From an uncultured Clostridia bacterium (GTDB taxonomy: Bacteria; Bacillota; Clostridia; Christensenellales; Borkfalkiaceae), in contig CALVMP010000003.1 in the NCBI GenBank assembly GCA_944346655.1, positions 1 through 54,714 of the forward strand: DNA of 54,714 nt, written 5' to 3'. This document shows positions 18,058 to 26,840 of the stretch, piece by piece (the stretch's first letter is position 1; each line of letters begins with the position of its first letter). The notes below the pieces were generated by a model. That model ran no database searches. It had not been told where the DNA came from and saw only the letters and a program-made list of their open reading frames with translations. A program made the translations under genes and the position numbers.

Positions 18058-18087
18058 ATTATACAATATATATATTGTATAAGTCAA
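18058..18087 (-). promoter_or_regulatory. Promoter of the arginine operon
   Basis: Minus strand: -35 TTGACT (18082-18087), 18-bp spacer, -10 TATAAT (18058-18063); start expected near 18051. Confidence 0.8.
18059..18082. promoter_or_regulatory. 24-bp perfect palindrome over the arg promoter (candidate operator)
   Basis: The core ATACAATATATATATTGTAT is flanked by TT and AA and is its own reverse complement. It spans from the -10 box to the edge of the -35 box, so a bound protein would block RNA polymerase. It does not match the ArgR box pattern well; the cognate regulator is unknown. Confidence 0.55.
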
Positions 18088-18126
18088 GCGAATTGCGCGG
18101 ATATTTAAAAGTTTTTCCATCAGCAT

Positions 18127-18144
18127 TATGAATAAATTTACATT
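18127..18144. promoter_or_regulatory. Candidate ARG box 1
   Basis: TATGAATAAATTTACATT matches the E. coli-type ARG box consensus WNTGAATWWWWATTCANW at 16 of 18 positions by eye. It lies about 76-93 bases upstream of the predicted argG transcript start. Confidence 0.45.
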
Positions 18145-18186
18145 AAATCGATAAATAATTTATATTTATTCGTTTATTCAATATTC

Positions 18187-18204
18187 AATGTATAAATATG
18201 CATT
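18187..18204. promoter_or_regulatory. Candidate ARG box 2
   Basis: AATGTATAAATATGCATT matches the ARG box consensus at about 16 of 18 positions. Its centre is 60 bases from box 1 and further from the promoter, just past the stop of the upstream gene. Additional GAATA half-site-like repeats lie between the two boxes. Confidence 0.4.
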
Positions 18205-18214
18205 AAGCAAACTT

Positions 18215-18865
18215 TCAATAGAGGCGGGAGACAAAGGAATAGTCCTTCAGTCTCTTTTCCCGCGCGGCACAATCGGAAAGCAGCGACTTCAAAAGCCCGT
18301 GAAAAGCCTTTGAATGATTATGGTGCACCGTGTGGCAGAGCTCGTGAAGAATAACATAGTCCTGAAGCTCTTCGGGGAGCATAAGAAGCTTATAATTGAA
18401 CGAAATATTGTTCTGCCCGTCGCAACACCCCCAACGTGCGGTATATGAGCGAAAACACAGGGACGAGAAACGCAAGCCGCATGAAAGACTTATTCTTTCA
18501 GCCCTGTCAATAAATCCGCCGCCGAGCGATTTTACATATACGTCCTTGAGCGACGACAGCTTTTTTACGCGCACGCAGCCGTCAGAAATGCCCTGTCCGT
18601 CGCCCACAACAAGGTCACACAGCCTGCCGCAGACGAGCACTTTTTTATATGCGTAAACTTCGCCAAACCTGCCGAGGATTGCACTGTTGTGCTCTGTTAC
18701 GCGGGCGAGCCATTCCCTTTTGGAAAGGAGAAAACTCTCTATAGCTCTCTTCGGAGTACCGATATGGCAGCGTACGGTTATCTCGTTGCCGTCCGAGACC
18801 GTGACAGACATAGTCCTGCGGCGGGAGTAAATTACCTTATAATCAAAGGTCGGATAAAGCGACAT
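18215..18865 (-). CDS. YgjP/DUF45-family zinc metallopeptidase-like protein
   Basis: Small protein of the SprT/WLM-like family. The zinc site is ILHELCHTVHHNHSKAFH at about residues 170-187 (HExxH plus a downstream His), preceded by a Trp/Gly segment (RWGCCDGQNNISFNYKLL) characteristic of YgjP proteins. The N-terminal half is basic and beta-rich. The true cellular role of this family is not established. The start at 18865 overlaps the end of the acyl-ACP thioesterase gene by 23 bases, so the two form one unit. No terminator is visible before the argG promoter. Confidence 0.85.
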   Translation of the reverse strand: MSLYPTFDYKVIYSRRRTMSVTVSDGNEITVRCHIGTPKRAIESFLLSKREWLARVTEHNSAILGRFGEVYAYKKVLVCGRLCDLVVGDGQGISDGCVRVKKLSSLKDVYVKSLGGGFIDRAERISLSCGLRFSSLCFRSYTARWGCCDGQNNISFNYKLLMLPEELQDYVILHELCHTVHHNHSKAFHGLLKSLLSDCAAREKRLKDYSFVSRLY

Positions 18866-19574
18866 GGAACTGAACCCTTAAATCCTCTCCGCACCTTCCT
18901 TCAACCACCCAGCTGCCGTCGTCGAGAAGAAGGCGGTAAAAATCAATCTTCTCACCGTGCTTGCATTGCTTTATATAGGAGACTCTGAACTTGCTTACCC
19001 ACCTGCCTTTTAACTCGTCGGGAGAAAAAGCGTCCATGAGCAGGTCGGCGTATTTCGTATTGTTTACATGGTTGTAGTGATCATAGTCGGAGTATGAAAC
19101 CAATTTTGAATATGTGCGCTCTCCGTCCGCGGCGCGGGGAATTTTCCACGTATTGAAGCCGGTGGAGCGGAAATCGTTATACTCTATATCGACGGCGCCG
19201 AATACCGCGCTCGACGGAAGCATGGTAAAATTCGCGAGATCGACAAGGCACCAGCGCGACGTGCCGACGCCCACCTTCTCTTTACCGATATAAAGTTCAA
19301 AGTCGCGGAAAACTATGAGGTGCTTTGGTTTTATGGGCCATGTGTGAACCGTGAGAACCTCGTCACAGCCAACGGCACGGAAGAGTTCGACATACCAGTT
19401 TGAGAGAATAAAGCCGATATTTTTTGGTTTGAGATCCTTGTAGCCGAACCCCAGCTCGTCCGCCGAGAGACAGGCAGACTCCTGCATCACAGAAAGGAGC
19501 GAAGCAGGACGGATTATATCCTGAAAGTCTGCGTCGGTATAGCGGAAACGGTAGTCGTTTGAATGAAGATACAT
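18843..19574 (-). CDS. Acyl-[acyl-carrier-protein] thioesterase (FatA/FatB-like)
   Basis: Releases fatty acids from acyl-ACP. The double hot-dog fold is indicated by the N-terminal YRFRYTDADFQDIIRPASL and QESACLSADELGFGYKDL helix, with FILSNWYVELFRAV and the W-P-I-K-P motif. The second hot-dog carries SDYDHYNHVNNTKYADLLMD, where the Asn and His match the catalytic positions of plant and bacterial TE14 enzymes. Its 243 residues fit the bacterial family. It is the first gene of a two-gene unit with the YgjP-like protein, behind its own promoter, divergent from the PadR gene. Confidence 0.9.
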   Translation of the reverse strand: MYLHSNDYRFRYTDADFQDIIRPASLLSVMQESACLSADELGFGYKDLKPKNIGFILSNWYVELFRAVGCDEVLTVHTWPIKPKHLIVFRDFELYIGKEKVGVGTSRWCLVDLANFTMLPSSAVFGAVDIEYNDFRSTGFNTWKIPRAADGERTYSKLVSYSDYDHYNHVNNTKYADLLMDAFSPDELKGRWVSKFRVSYIKQCKHGEKIDFYRLLLDDGSWVVEGRCGEDLRVQFHVALSDL

Positions 19575-19613
19575 AGTTACACCCTTTTTTAAATCGATTT
19601 TTATTCAAATAAA

Positions 19614-19642
19614 ATATTACCACTTCAGTCCATTTAAGTAAA
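19614..19642 (-). promoter_or_regulatory. Predicted promoter of the thioesterase gene
   Basis: Minus strand: -35 TTTACT (19637-19642), 17-bp spacer, -10 TAATAT (19614-19619), about 40 bases before the start codon. Confidence 0.55.
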
Positions 19643-19704
19643 CTGTTTTGGGCAAAAAATAATTGATTATGTCACGCATAGTACCTTTTATTTGTTTGGA
19701 AATA

Positions 19705-19733
19705 TTGACATATCAGGTAATATGTGATAAAAT
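19705..19733 (+). promoter_or_regulatory. Promoter of the PadR-family gene with extended -10
   Basis: TTGACA (19705-19710), 17-bp spacer, TAAAAT (19728-19733) preceded by TGA, giving an extended -10. This is a strong predicted promoter. Confidence 0.75.
19708..19725. promoter_or_regulatory. Inverted repeat in the padR promoter (candidate autoregulatory operator)
   Basis: ACATAT-N6-ATATGT lies in the spacer and overlaps the end of the -35 box. PadR proteins commonly bind short palindromes over their own promoters, so autoregulation is a reasonable inference. Confidence 0.45.
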
Positions 19734-19760
19734 ATATACAAGATTATGGAGGGAAACGCC

Positions 19761-21476
19761 ATGAAAGACGACAAGGACTTTACCGAAGCCCCCGATACGG
19801 ACTCCGCCGAAGAAACTTCAAAAGGCACCATAAATTCCGACCTTATTCGCGGACACATAAACACGATAATTCTGCGCACTCTCGACGAGCGGGACAAGTA
19901 CGGATATGAAATTATCGACGAAATAACCGAAAAATCCCACGGTCAGTACACTATGAAACAGCCCACCCTCTATTCCGCTTTAAAGAGACTGGAGAGCCAG
20001 GGTTATATAAAAGCTTACTGGAAAACCGACGATGTTTCATCTGGCGGCAGAAGAAAGTATTTTACGCTTACAGAGCTTGGCAGGGAATACTCCGAAAAGA
20101 ATCAGTCCGAATGGGAATACTCGAGAACGGTTATAGACTCCCTCATTTCGGACAGGTCTTTCGACTTTTCGCAGCCTGCCCCCACCGCCGTCGACTTCAA
20201 TATATTAAAAAAGTCGGTATCACGAGTTTACACGGGCGGGGAAAAAGAGAGCGAGGGCGAGGACGGTAAAACGGAGGAAAAGCCCGCCCCCTCTCCTGTA
20301 GGCGAACCAAAACCGGACCCGCAGAGCGAATATGCGGAAAAATATGCAGTTATCGAAAACTCTCCGGTAAGCGAACAGTATTCGCGGCAGACCGTTACCG
20401 ACATGATAGTCGAAGCTCCGCCTTCAAGATCTGCGGAGGAGAATAAGGCTGAGACCGCACCAGTGCAATCTGCTGAGAATATTCGGCAAGCCCCTCCTTC
20501 AGGCGTTCCCCGGCAGCCAATCGGCGAACCGACACAACAGACATACAATTATTACGGCGAACAACCGCAATACGGCTATGCACCATATCCTCCTCAGGGC
20601 TATGTTCAACAGCCGGAGCAGACAGCGAGAAACGTGCTCTTTGCCGAGCAATCCGCGCAATCAGCAAATGATGCCCGCTCGGAGGAAGAGAAACGCATAA
20701 CACACGAAAACTTTTTAAAACTTATCTCCGAGCAGGACGAAAAAGAGGGCAATATTGTTCCCGACAGCCGCTCTATCGACACGGATAAGCTTATGTATAA
20801 CAATAAGCCCGAGACAGAGAGAGACTACAAAAAGCTTATCGGGAATATTTACAACAAAGCAATTAAAGAGAAGCAGGCGCCTCCGCCCCCAGCGAGACAG
20901 CCAGCCTACACAGAGGAGAGCGCCTCAGCCGCGGAGCAGCCTGCGCCTTCACAAGCGGCGACAAGTGAAATTTGTTACATTTCGCCGTCCGACGAGGCAT
21001 ATATAAAAGCCCGCGAAGACGGACTGAAAATCAGAAAATCTTCTTCCGTCAAAAGGAACGGCACTACTAAAAGCACAACATATAACAAGGGCGCCGCGCT
21101 TTTTGTAAGCGCAGCAGTCGCAAGCATTGTTCTTATAATTGAATTTATCATTTCGCTTGCGCTTATGCATACTTTAAACGTCGGCATTATGTACCCCATG
21201 ACGTACCTTATTGTCACGCTTGTTATGCTTGCGGCTTTCGGCGTGCTCTTCGCCTCCGGCTACGGAAAAGGCAGCGTGAGACCGGCGACGCACGGATATG
21301 TTTCGCTGTGCGCGGTACTGTCCATTATCTGCATCCTTGTAATCTGCCTGGTAAGCTTTTTACTGGATATCAACCTTCGGTCAGGCACGGATATTGTCGT
21401 AAAGATAATTCTTCCCTCTATCGCCGCGCTCGACATTACGATTTTCGGAACAAGCTACTACTTCCTGTCTAAATAA
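19761..21476 (+). CDS. PadR-family transcriptional regulator with disordered linker and four membrane helices
   Basis: The N-terminal roughly 115 residues are a PadR winged helix: GHINTIILRTLDERDKYGYE, MKQPTLYSALKRLESQGYI and GGRRKYFTLTELGREYS. A long region rich in Pro, Gln, Glu, Ser and Tyr follows (about 130-425) without predicted structure and with many PxQ/YxxQP patches. The last roughly 130 residues contain four hydrophobic helices separated by short loops. Ordinary PadR proteins have 100-180 residues; this one has 571, so it is probably a membrane-tethered one-component regulator. I start at 19761 (MKDDKDF): GGAGGG at 19748-19753 sits 7 bases before it and lies inside the alternative reading from 19746. 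Target genes are unknown; its own promoter is the first candidate. Confidence 0.88.
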   Translation: MKDDKDFTEAPDTDSAEETSKGTINSDLIRGHINTIILRTLDERDKYGYEIIDEITEKSHGQYTMKQPTLYSALKRLESQGYIKAYWKTDDVSSGGRRKYFTLTELGREYSEKNQSEWEYSRTVIDSLISDRSFDFSQPAPTAVDFNILKKSVSRVYTGGEKESEGEDGKTEEKPAPSPVGEPKPDPQSEYAEKYAVIENSPVSEQYSRQTVTDMIVEAPPSRSAEENKAETAPVQSAENIRQAPPSGVPRQPIGEPTQQTYNYYGEQPQYGYAPYPPQGYVQQPEQTARNVLFAEQSAQSANDARSEEEKRITHENFLKLISEQDEKEGNIVPDSRSIDTDKLMYNNKPETERDYKKLIGNIYNKAIKEKQAPPPPARQPAYTEESASAAEQPAPSQAATSEICYISPSDEAYIKAREDGLKIRKSSSVKRNGTTKSTTYNKGAALFVSAAVASIVLIIEFIISLALMHTLNVGIMYPMTYLIVTLVMLAAFGVLFASGYGKGSVRPATHGYVSLCAVLSIICILVICLVSFLLDINLRSGTDIVVKIILPSIAALDITIFGTSYYFLSK

Positions 21477-21489
21477 TTTATATAAGCCT

Positions 21490-21517
21490 ACCCCCGCGGT
21501 GCAAGCGCCGCAGGGGT
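21490..21517 (+). terminator. Probable terminator after the PadR gene
   Basis: ACCCC-C-GCGG, 8-base loop, CCGC-A-GGGGT: a GC-rich stem with one mismatch, followed by the T-rich GTTGATTTTG. Confidence 0.6.
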
Positions 21518-21610
21518 GTTGATTTTGTATATAATATTTATTTTGAATCACGACAAACAATTACAGAAAATGACCCGACACACATTTTCATTGTTGCTTT
21601 CACACATAAA

Positions 21611-21639
21611 ATTCCCCCGCAGCATAGCTACGGGGGAAT
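21611..21639 (-). terminator. Terminator of rny
   Basis: ATTCCCCCG...CGGGGGAAT inverted repeat extended inward by a TAGC/GCTG pairing, with TTTTATG following on the minus strand, 11 bases past the rny stop. Confidence 0.8.
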
Positions 21640-21649
21640 GAGATTTTAA

Positions 21650-23263
21650 TTATTTTGCATACTCAACCGCTCTCGATTCGCGGATGACGTTTACCTTGAT
21701 CTGCCCGGGGTATTCGAGCTCTGCCTCTATCTTCTTTGCAATATCCTTTGCAAGGAACATAGCCTGTGCGTCGTCAATCTGTTCGGGCTTGACGATTACG
21801 CGAACCTCTCTGCCCGCCTGGATTGCATAGCTCTTATCGACGCCGTTGAAACTCGAAGCGATGGATTCAAGCTTTTCAAGGCGCTTGACGTAGTTCGTGC
21901 CCGTCTCCCTTCTTGCGCCGGGACGTGCGCCGGATATTGCGTCTGCCGCGGCAACGAGAACCGCTTCAACCGTCTTGGGCTCACAGTCGCCGTGGTGTGC
22001 GGCAATCGCATTTACAACATTTGCGTTTTCCTTATATTTTTTGGCAAGGTCTGCGCCCAACTGAACGTGCGTACCCTCCTGCTCGTGGTCGACGGCTTTA
22101 CCGATATCGTGAAGCAAACCCGCGCGCTTGGCGAGATTGACGTCAAGTCCGAGTTCCGATGCCATGAGCCCTGCAAGCTGGGCAACCTCTATCGAGTGCT
22201 TATATACGTTCTGTCCGTAACTTGTCCTGTACTTAAGTCTGCCGATAAGCTTTATAAGTTCGGGATGGAGACCAAAAATTCCGACCTCGAACATAGCACT
22301 TTCGCCCGCCGCCTTTATCTCCTGGTCGAGTTCCTTTCTCACCTTTTCGACAGTCTCTTCAATCCTTGCGGGATGAATTCGTCCGTCTGTTATCAGCCTT
22401 TCAAGGGTCAATCTTGCAACTTCGCGCCTTACGGGGTCAAAGCCGGAGACAATTACAACCTCGGGAGTATCGTCGACAATAAGTTCGATACCCGTAGCGT
22501 TTTCAAGGGCTCTGATATTTCTGCCCTCGCGCCCGATAATTCTCGCCTTCATGTCGTCTGAGGGCAGGGGAACGACGGATACCGTAATTTCCGAAGCGTG
22601 ATCGCTGGCGCATCTCTGAATGGCGAGCGAAATGATTTTCTTTGCCTCGGTCGTGGCTTCGTCCTTTGCCTGCTGCTCTATGTTGCGCACCTGAATGGCC
22701 ACGTCATGTCTCGTCTCTTCGAGAATTTCTTCCGTTAAAAGATGTTTTGCCTCGTCCTTGGTGAGCTGGGCAACCTTTTCAAGTTCCTGAACCATGAGAT
22801 CGTGCTGGTGATTGATCTTCTCCTGCGTGCGCTTGATCTCCTGTTCCTTGTTCTGCAAATCCTTTTTCTGCTTTTCAAGCTCGTCGTTCTTCTTCATTAT
22901 AGAATCTTCGCGCTTGTCGAGGTTGTCCTCCCTCGATTGCAGTCTCTGCTCAAACTTGTTGAGCTCGTTTCTCTTTTCGCGGGATTCCTTTTCGAACTCC
23001 GCTCTTAACTTTGTTTCCTGTTCCTTTGCTTCAAGTATAGCTTCCTTTTTGAGGGCTTTGCTCTTGGCTTCAGCCTCGTCGACCATATGCTTGGTGCGCT
23101 CTTCGACTGTGCCTAACTTTTTATCGGTCGATTTTTTGTAGAAAAACAAACCAACTACGCCGCCGACTACAAGTCCCGCAACAAGGCATATGCAAATGAG
23201 CGCAATGCCGAGTCCGAGATCCATCGACGCAAGAAACAGGGTGCTTAAGGTAGATGTGTGCAT
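21650..23263 (-). CDS. rny: Ribonuclease Y
   Basis: Membrane-anchored endoribonuclease that starts mRNA decay in Bacillota. The order is a membrane helix (about residues 14-41, [20 protein letters not shown]), a long coiled coil rich in Lys/Glu (about 45-200), a KH domain ([20 protein letters not shown]) and an HD domain with [15 protein letters not shown] at about 380-395 and AAHHGD. The C-terminal domain ends [13 protein letters not shown]. The 537 residues are slightly longer than B. subtilis RNase Y because of about 13 extra N-terminal residues. The start at 23263 is supported by AGGAGG six bases upstream. It is monocistronic between its own promoter and a strong terminator. Confidence 0.97.
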   Translation of the reverse strand: MHTSTLSTLFLASMDLGLGIALICICLVAGLVVGGVVGLFFYKKSTDKKLGTVEERTKHMVDEAEAKSKALKKEAILEAKEQETKLRAEFEKESREKRNELNKFEQRLQSREDNLDKREDSIMKKNDELEKQKKDLQNKEQEIKRTQEKINHQHDLMVQELEKVAQLTKDEAKHLLTEEILEETRHDVAIQVRNIEQQAKDEATTEAKKIISLAIQRCASDHASEITVSVVPLPSDDMKARIIGREGRNIRALENATGIELIVDDTPEVVIVSGFDPVRREVARLTLERLITDGRIHPARIEETVEKVRKELDQEIKAAGESAMFEVGIFGLHPELIKLIGRLKYRTSYGQNVYKHSIEVAQLAGLMASELGLDVNLAKRAGLLHDIGKAVDHEQEGTHVQLGADLAKKYKENANVVNAIAAHHGDCEPKTVEAVLVAAADAISGARPGARRETGTNYVKRLEKLESIASSFNGVDKSYAIQAGREVRVIVKPEQIDDAQAMFLAKDIAKKIEAELEYPGQIKVNVIRESRAVEYAK

Positions 23264-23334
23264 TTAAGCCTCCTGATGTGATTATTTAAATATATACTAA
23301 ATCTTATAATAAGACCATTCTATATCCACAATTA

Positions 23335-23363
23335 ATTATATACTAAGGTAATATAAAAGTCAA
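23335..23363 (-). promoter_or_regulatory. Promoter of rny
   Basis: Minus strand: -35 TTGACT (23358-23363), 17-bp spacer, -10 TATAAT (23335-23340). The start is expected near 23328, giving a 5' UTR of about 65 bases. Confidence 0.75.
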
Positions 23364-23402
23364 TTTATTTGTGAAAATACCTTGATATATGCTCTCTTTT
23401 TT

Positions 23403-23440
23403 TTAAACGCCGCCCTCAAGTCAATGAGGACGGCGTTTAA
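23403..23440 (-). terminator. Hairpin ending the ftsK-recA-nadE operon
   Basis: TTAAACGCCG-CCCTCA ... TGAGGA-CGGCGTTTAA, a 16-base stem with one mismatch and a 6-base loop, one base past the lipoprotein stop. The U content after the stem is small, so termination strength is uncertain. Confidence 0.65.
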
Positions 23441-23441
23441 T

Positions 23442-23891
23442 TTATATTCTCGTCATGCATATATAAAGTTTTTTCTCAGCCGGGGCATATATGGCGGGCA
23501 ATCCGCCCAGACTCTCCACGTAGTTCCAGTAAAAACCGACACTCAAATCGGGGCGGTATCTACTCTCCACCGACAATTTTTCCACGGCACCGTTGAAGTA
23601 TTCCATAAGCTCTCCTTTGAGCTCTTCGCCTCCTCCTTTAACGCTTGTCATGTCCGAAATAAATTCTTCAGGCTCGCTGTCGCATGCAAACACATAGTAG
23701 CCCGTGCCGTCGCCAAGCCAGCCGAAATCTTCGCATTCATATACAAGTTCCGCGCCGCGCGGCAGGGAGACACCGTAATAATCCTCGATGAGGAATATCT
23801 TGCTTTCAGTCACGCCCGAACAGCCTGCGGAAATAAAAAGGGTTGCAATTGAACAGATCACCGCTAACGCGGGAAGGAAAAACTTCTTCAC
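23442..23891 (-). CDS. Small predicted lipoprotein of unknown function
   Basis: 149 residues starting at a GTG (23891). The N terminus has a lysine pair, a hydrophobic stretch and the lipobox FISAGC, so the mature protein should be attached to the outer membrane face through the Cys at about residue 24. The rest is acidic, with aromatic patches (DYYGVSLPRGAELVYE, GTGYYVFAC) and no family I recognise; it may be a compact alpha/beta fold. It lies 17 bases downstream of nadE and before the operon's terminator hairpin, so it appears to be the last gene of the ftsK-recA operon. No function is claimed. Confidence 0.75.
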   Translation of the reverse strand: MKKFFLPALAVICSIATLFISAGCSGVTESKIFLIEDYYGVSLPRGAELVYECEDFGWLGDGTGYYVFACDSEPEEFISDMTSVKGGGEELKGELMEYFNGAVEKLSVESRYRPDLSVGFYWNYVESLGGLPAIYAPAEKKLYICMTRI

Positions 23892-23908
23892 AAAAAATAC
23901 CCCGATTG

Positions 23909-25810
23909 TCAGTCATTTAAAAATGACATCCAGACTGCATTTGACGCGTCGGAGGGCATTCGCCAGTCCCCCCTCGGCGAGAGGGAGACAGAACCCACCT
24001 TCACTCCGTCGGGAATGCACGAACGCTTGAACTGCTGGGCAAAGAAACGGCGGTAAAAATTTTTGAGCCACTTATCTATTGTTTCTTCGTCAAAGGAGTC
24101 CTTAAAGGCGCGGCGGGCAAGATAGCGCACTTTGTCGGGGGCAAAACCCCACCTTACCGCATAGTACAAAAAGAAGTCATGCAAGATATACGGACCTACG
24201 AGGTCTTCAGTCTTTTGGGCAATGTTGCCGCTCTTGTCGGGCGGGAGCAGTTCGGGGCTTATTTCGGTGTTTAATATATCGTTGAGCACATCCTCGGTCT
24301 TGCCGCCGAGGTTACCTGCCTCGTACCTTACGAGGTGTTTTACGAGGGTTTTGGGCACGGAACAGTTTACAGCGTACATGGACATATGGTCGCCGTTGTA
24401 GGTCGCCCAGCCGAGGGCAAGTTCGCTCAGATCGCCCGTACCTATTACCAACCCGCCGGTCTTGTTGGCAAGGTCCATGAGAATAAGAGTCCTCGTTCTC
24501 GCCTGCGCGTTCTCATACGTAACGTCCAGAATTTCGGGGTCGTGACCGATATCTTCAAAGTGACTTAAAACGCTCTTTGTTATATCGATGCTCTTTGCCG
24601 TAGCGCCGAGGCACTCTATGAGCTTCAGTGAATTATTATATGTCTTGCCCGTCGTGCCGAAGCCGGGCATAGTTACCGCAATTATGTCGCTTGCAGGCTT
24701 TTTTAGTTGTTTGAAAACTCTTGCCGTAACGAGCAGAGCAAGCGCCGAATCGAGCCCTCCCGAAATGCCTATGACGGCAGTTTTGGAGCCCGTGTGCATA
24801 AACCGCTTTTTAAGCCCCGAGGACTGAATGGAGAGAATGAGTTCCGTCCGCTCGCGCAGCTTTTCATTGTTTGCTGGAACGAACGGCATCTGTGGGAAAG
24901 TCCGCTCAACCTCCCCTCCATCTGCGGCGGTAAACCCGACGACCTTATATCCCTGCATGTCACCCGCGGAAAAGAAGGTGTTGGACATTCTCCGCCTCTC
25001 GTTGGAGAGTTTGTCCACATCTATATCGGCACAGACGCAACAGTTTTTAAAGAGGGGGCTTTCGGCAAGGAGGTCGCCGTTTTCGCATATGAGGTTGTGC
25101 CCGGCAAACGCCATGTCCGTGGTGCTTTCGCCCTCGCCCGCGTCGCAATAGACATAGCCGCAGACAAGTTTTGCCGACTGCATCTTAACGAGGTCGCGGC
25201 GGTATTCGGCCTTGCCCACCGTCTCGTCGCTGCACGAAAGATTGACGATAATGTTTGCGCCCGCTTTTGCATGGTATATAGAGGGACTGTCTGGCACCCA
25301 CAAGTCCTCACAGATTTCGGCGGAAACGGTAAAACCCTCGACGTTGGACGCGCTGAAAATGAGCTTTGTGCCGAAATCAACGCTCTCTCCGCAGATAGTG
25401 ACAGTCATATTTTCGCTTTCCGCAGGCGTGAAGTGGCGGCGCTCATAAAATTCGCCGTATGTGGGAAGATTTGTTTTGGGAACCACGCCCAGAATTTTTC
25501 CGTCACAAATTGCCACAGCGCAATTATAAAGCCTGCCGAAACAGACCACCGGCGCACCTACAAATATAAGCGCCCTGTTCCCATTTGTGGAGTTTGCAAT
25601 TTCAGAAAGCCCCTCTTCAACGCTTGCGATAAGAGCGCGTTGATTAAAGAGATCGCCGCACGTATAGCCGCACAGCGAAAGTTCAGGGAATACAATAAGC
25701 TGCGCTTCCCCCGCATTTTTTATGCTTTCAATTATCTTACTTGTGTTGTGCCGCACGTCTGCCACTTTTATATCGGGCGTAACTGCGCAAGCTTTGATAA
25801 ATCCGTACAT
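23909..25810 (-). CDS. nadE: Glutamine-dependent NAD+ synthetase
   Basis: Amidates deamido-NAD using glutamine as nitrogen source. The N-terminal nitrilase-like glutaminase domain shows the catalytic triad regions: Glu in VFPELSLCGYT, Lys in VPKTNLPTYGEFYE and Cys in SAEICEDLWVP. The C-terminal synthetase has the ATP-binding VIGISGGLDSALALLV at about 347 and later GTGDLSELALGWATYNGDHM. About 633 residues is the usual two-domain length. I place the start at the ATG at 25810, which overlaps the recA stop (TGATG); a TTG one codon earlier is also possible. Confidence 0.96.
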   Translation of the reverse strand: MYGFIKACAVTPDIKVADVRHNTSKIIESIKNAGEAQLIVFPELSLCGYTCGDLFNQRALIASVEEGLSEIANSTNGNRALIFVGAPVVCFGRLYNCAVAICDGKILGVVPKTNLPTYGEFYERRHFTPAESENMTVTICGESVDFGTKLIFSASNVEGFTVSAEICEDLWVPDSPSIYHAKAGANIIVNLSCSDETVGKAEYRRDLVKMQSAKLVCGYVYCDAGEGESTTDMAFAGHNLICENGDLLAESPLFKNCCVCADIDVDKLSNERRRMSNTFFSAGDMQGYKVVGFTAADGGEVERTFPQMPFVPANNEKLRERTELILSIQSSGLKKRFMHTGSKTAVIGISGGLDSALALLVTARVFKQLKKPASDIIAVTMPGFGTTGKTYNNSLKLIECLGATAKSIDITKSVLSHFEDIGHDPEILDVTYENAQARTRTLILMDLANKTGGLVIGTGDLSELALGWATYNGDHMSMYAVNCSVPKTLVKHLVRYEAGNLGGKTEDVLNDILNTEISPELLPPDKSGNIAQKTEDLVGPYILHDFFLYYAVRWGFAPDKVRYLARRAFKDSFDEETIDKWLKNFYRRFFAQQFKRSCIPDGVKVGSVSLSPRGDWRMPSDASNAVWMSFLND

Positions 25811-26823
25811 CAATCTCTGCTTTTATTGGCAATAGCCTCTTTGTGTGCCTGTCTTATGCGGGCGTCGATGTCTGCCATAACCTCGGGATTATCCTTGAGA
25901 TAATCTCTCATTTTCTCTCTGCCGTTGGCAACCTTGTTGTCGTTATAGCTGTACCACGCGCCGCTCTTCGTGAGTATGCCGTACTCGACGCCGAGGTCGA
26001 TAAGGCAACCCTCCTGCGAGATGCCGTGCCCATATATAATATCGAATTCAGCAACCTTGAAGGGAGGCGCAACCTTATTTTTGACAACCTTGCACTTTGC
26101 CCTGTTGCCTATTATCTCACCGTCGTTTTTAAGCGCATCCGCCTTGCGGATATCGAGACGGATGGTGGCGAAGTATTTTAACGCCTTGCCGCCGGGAGTC
26201 GTTTCGGGGTTACCGAAGAGCACGCCGACCTTTTCGCGCAGCTGATTGATAAATATTACGCACGTCTTTGAACGGTTGGTTATGGCGGTGAGCTTTCTCA
26301 AAGCCTGCGACATGAGCCTGGGCAGTGCGCCGACGTGTGCGTCGCCCATGTCGCCTTCAATCTCCGCCTTGGGAGTAAGGGCGGCAACAGAGTCGATTAT
26401 AATTACGTCGACCGCGCTCGAACGCACAAGCGATTCGCAGATATCGAGCGCCTGCTCGCCCGTGTCGGGCTGGGAAACGTAAAGTTCGTCGGTATTTACG
26501 CCGAGCGCCTTTGCATACGCCGCATCAAGGGCATGCTCTGCATCGATGAATGCAGCAATGCCCCCCATCTTCTGCGCCTGCGCTATGATATGCAGCGCAA
26601 CCGTCGTCTTGCCTGAAGATTCGGGACCGTAAATTTCCATTATTCTGCCGCGGGGGACGCCGCCCACGCCGAGGGCGAGGTCGAGCGAAAGACAGCCGGT
26701 GGGAATGACGTCGATTTCGCTGTTGACGTTTACGTCGCCGAGCTTCATAATTGCGCCCTTGCCGAATTGCTTTTCAATCATGGCAATCGTCGAATTGAGT
26801 GCTTTTTGTTTTTCTTCGTTCAT
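25810..26823 (-). CDS. recA: Recombinase RecA
   Basis: Strand-exchange ATPase for homologous repair, and normally the coprotease for LexA. The N-terminal helix [20 protein letters not shown], Walker [10 protein letters not shown] (about 66-74), [20 protein letters not shown], the L2 region [20 protein letters not shown] and the C-terminal segment are all canonical. The 337 residues are slightly shorter than E. coli RecA because of a short tail. It sits 17 bases downstream of cinA inside the ftsK operon, and no LexA-type palindrome (CGAAC-N4-GTTCG) is visible next to it. Confidence 0.98.
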   Translation of the reverse strand: MNEEKQKALNSTIAMIEKQFGKGAIMKLGDVNVNSEIDVIPTGCLSLDLALGVGGVPRGRIMEIYGPESSGKTTVALHIIAQAQKMGGIAAFIDAEHALDAAYAKALGVNTDELYVSQPDTGEQALDICESLVRSSAVDVIIIDSVAALTPKAEIEGDMGDAHVGALPRLMSQALRKLTAITNRSKTCVIFINQLREKVGVLFGNPETTPGGKALKYFATIRLDIRKADALKNDGEIIGNRAKCKVVKNKVAPPFKVAEFDIIYGHGISQEGCLIDLGVEYGILTKSGAWYSYNDNKVANGREKMRDYLKDNPEVMADIDARIRQAHKEAIANKSRD

Positions 26824-26840
26824 TTATGATTAACTCCTAT

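Noticed and set aside
19746..19760. Upstream ATG for the PadR gene
   Set aside because: The GGAGGG ribosome site lies within these codons and points to the ATG at 19761.
24707..25903. 398-codon open frame opposite nadE
   Set aside because: It runs antisense through nadE, whose catalytic residues are all visible, and the translation is Cys/His/Arg-rich without recognisable domains.
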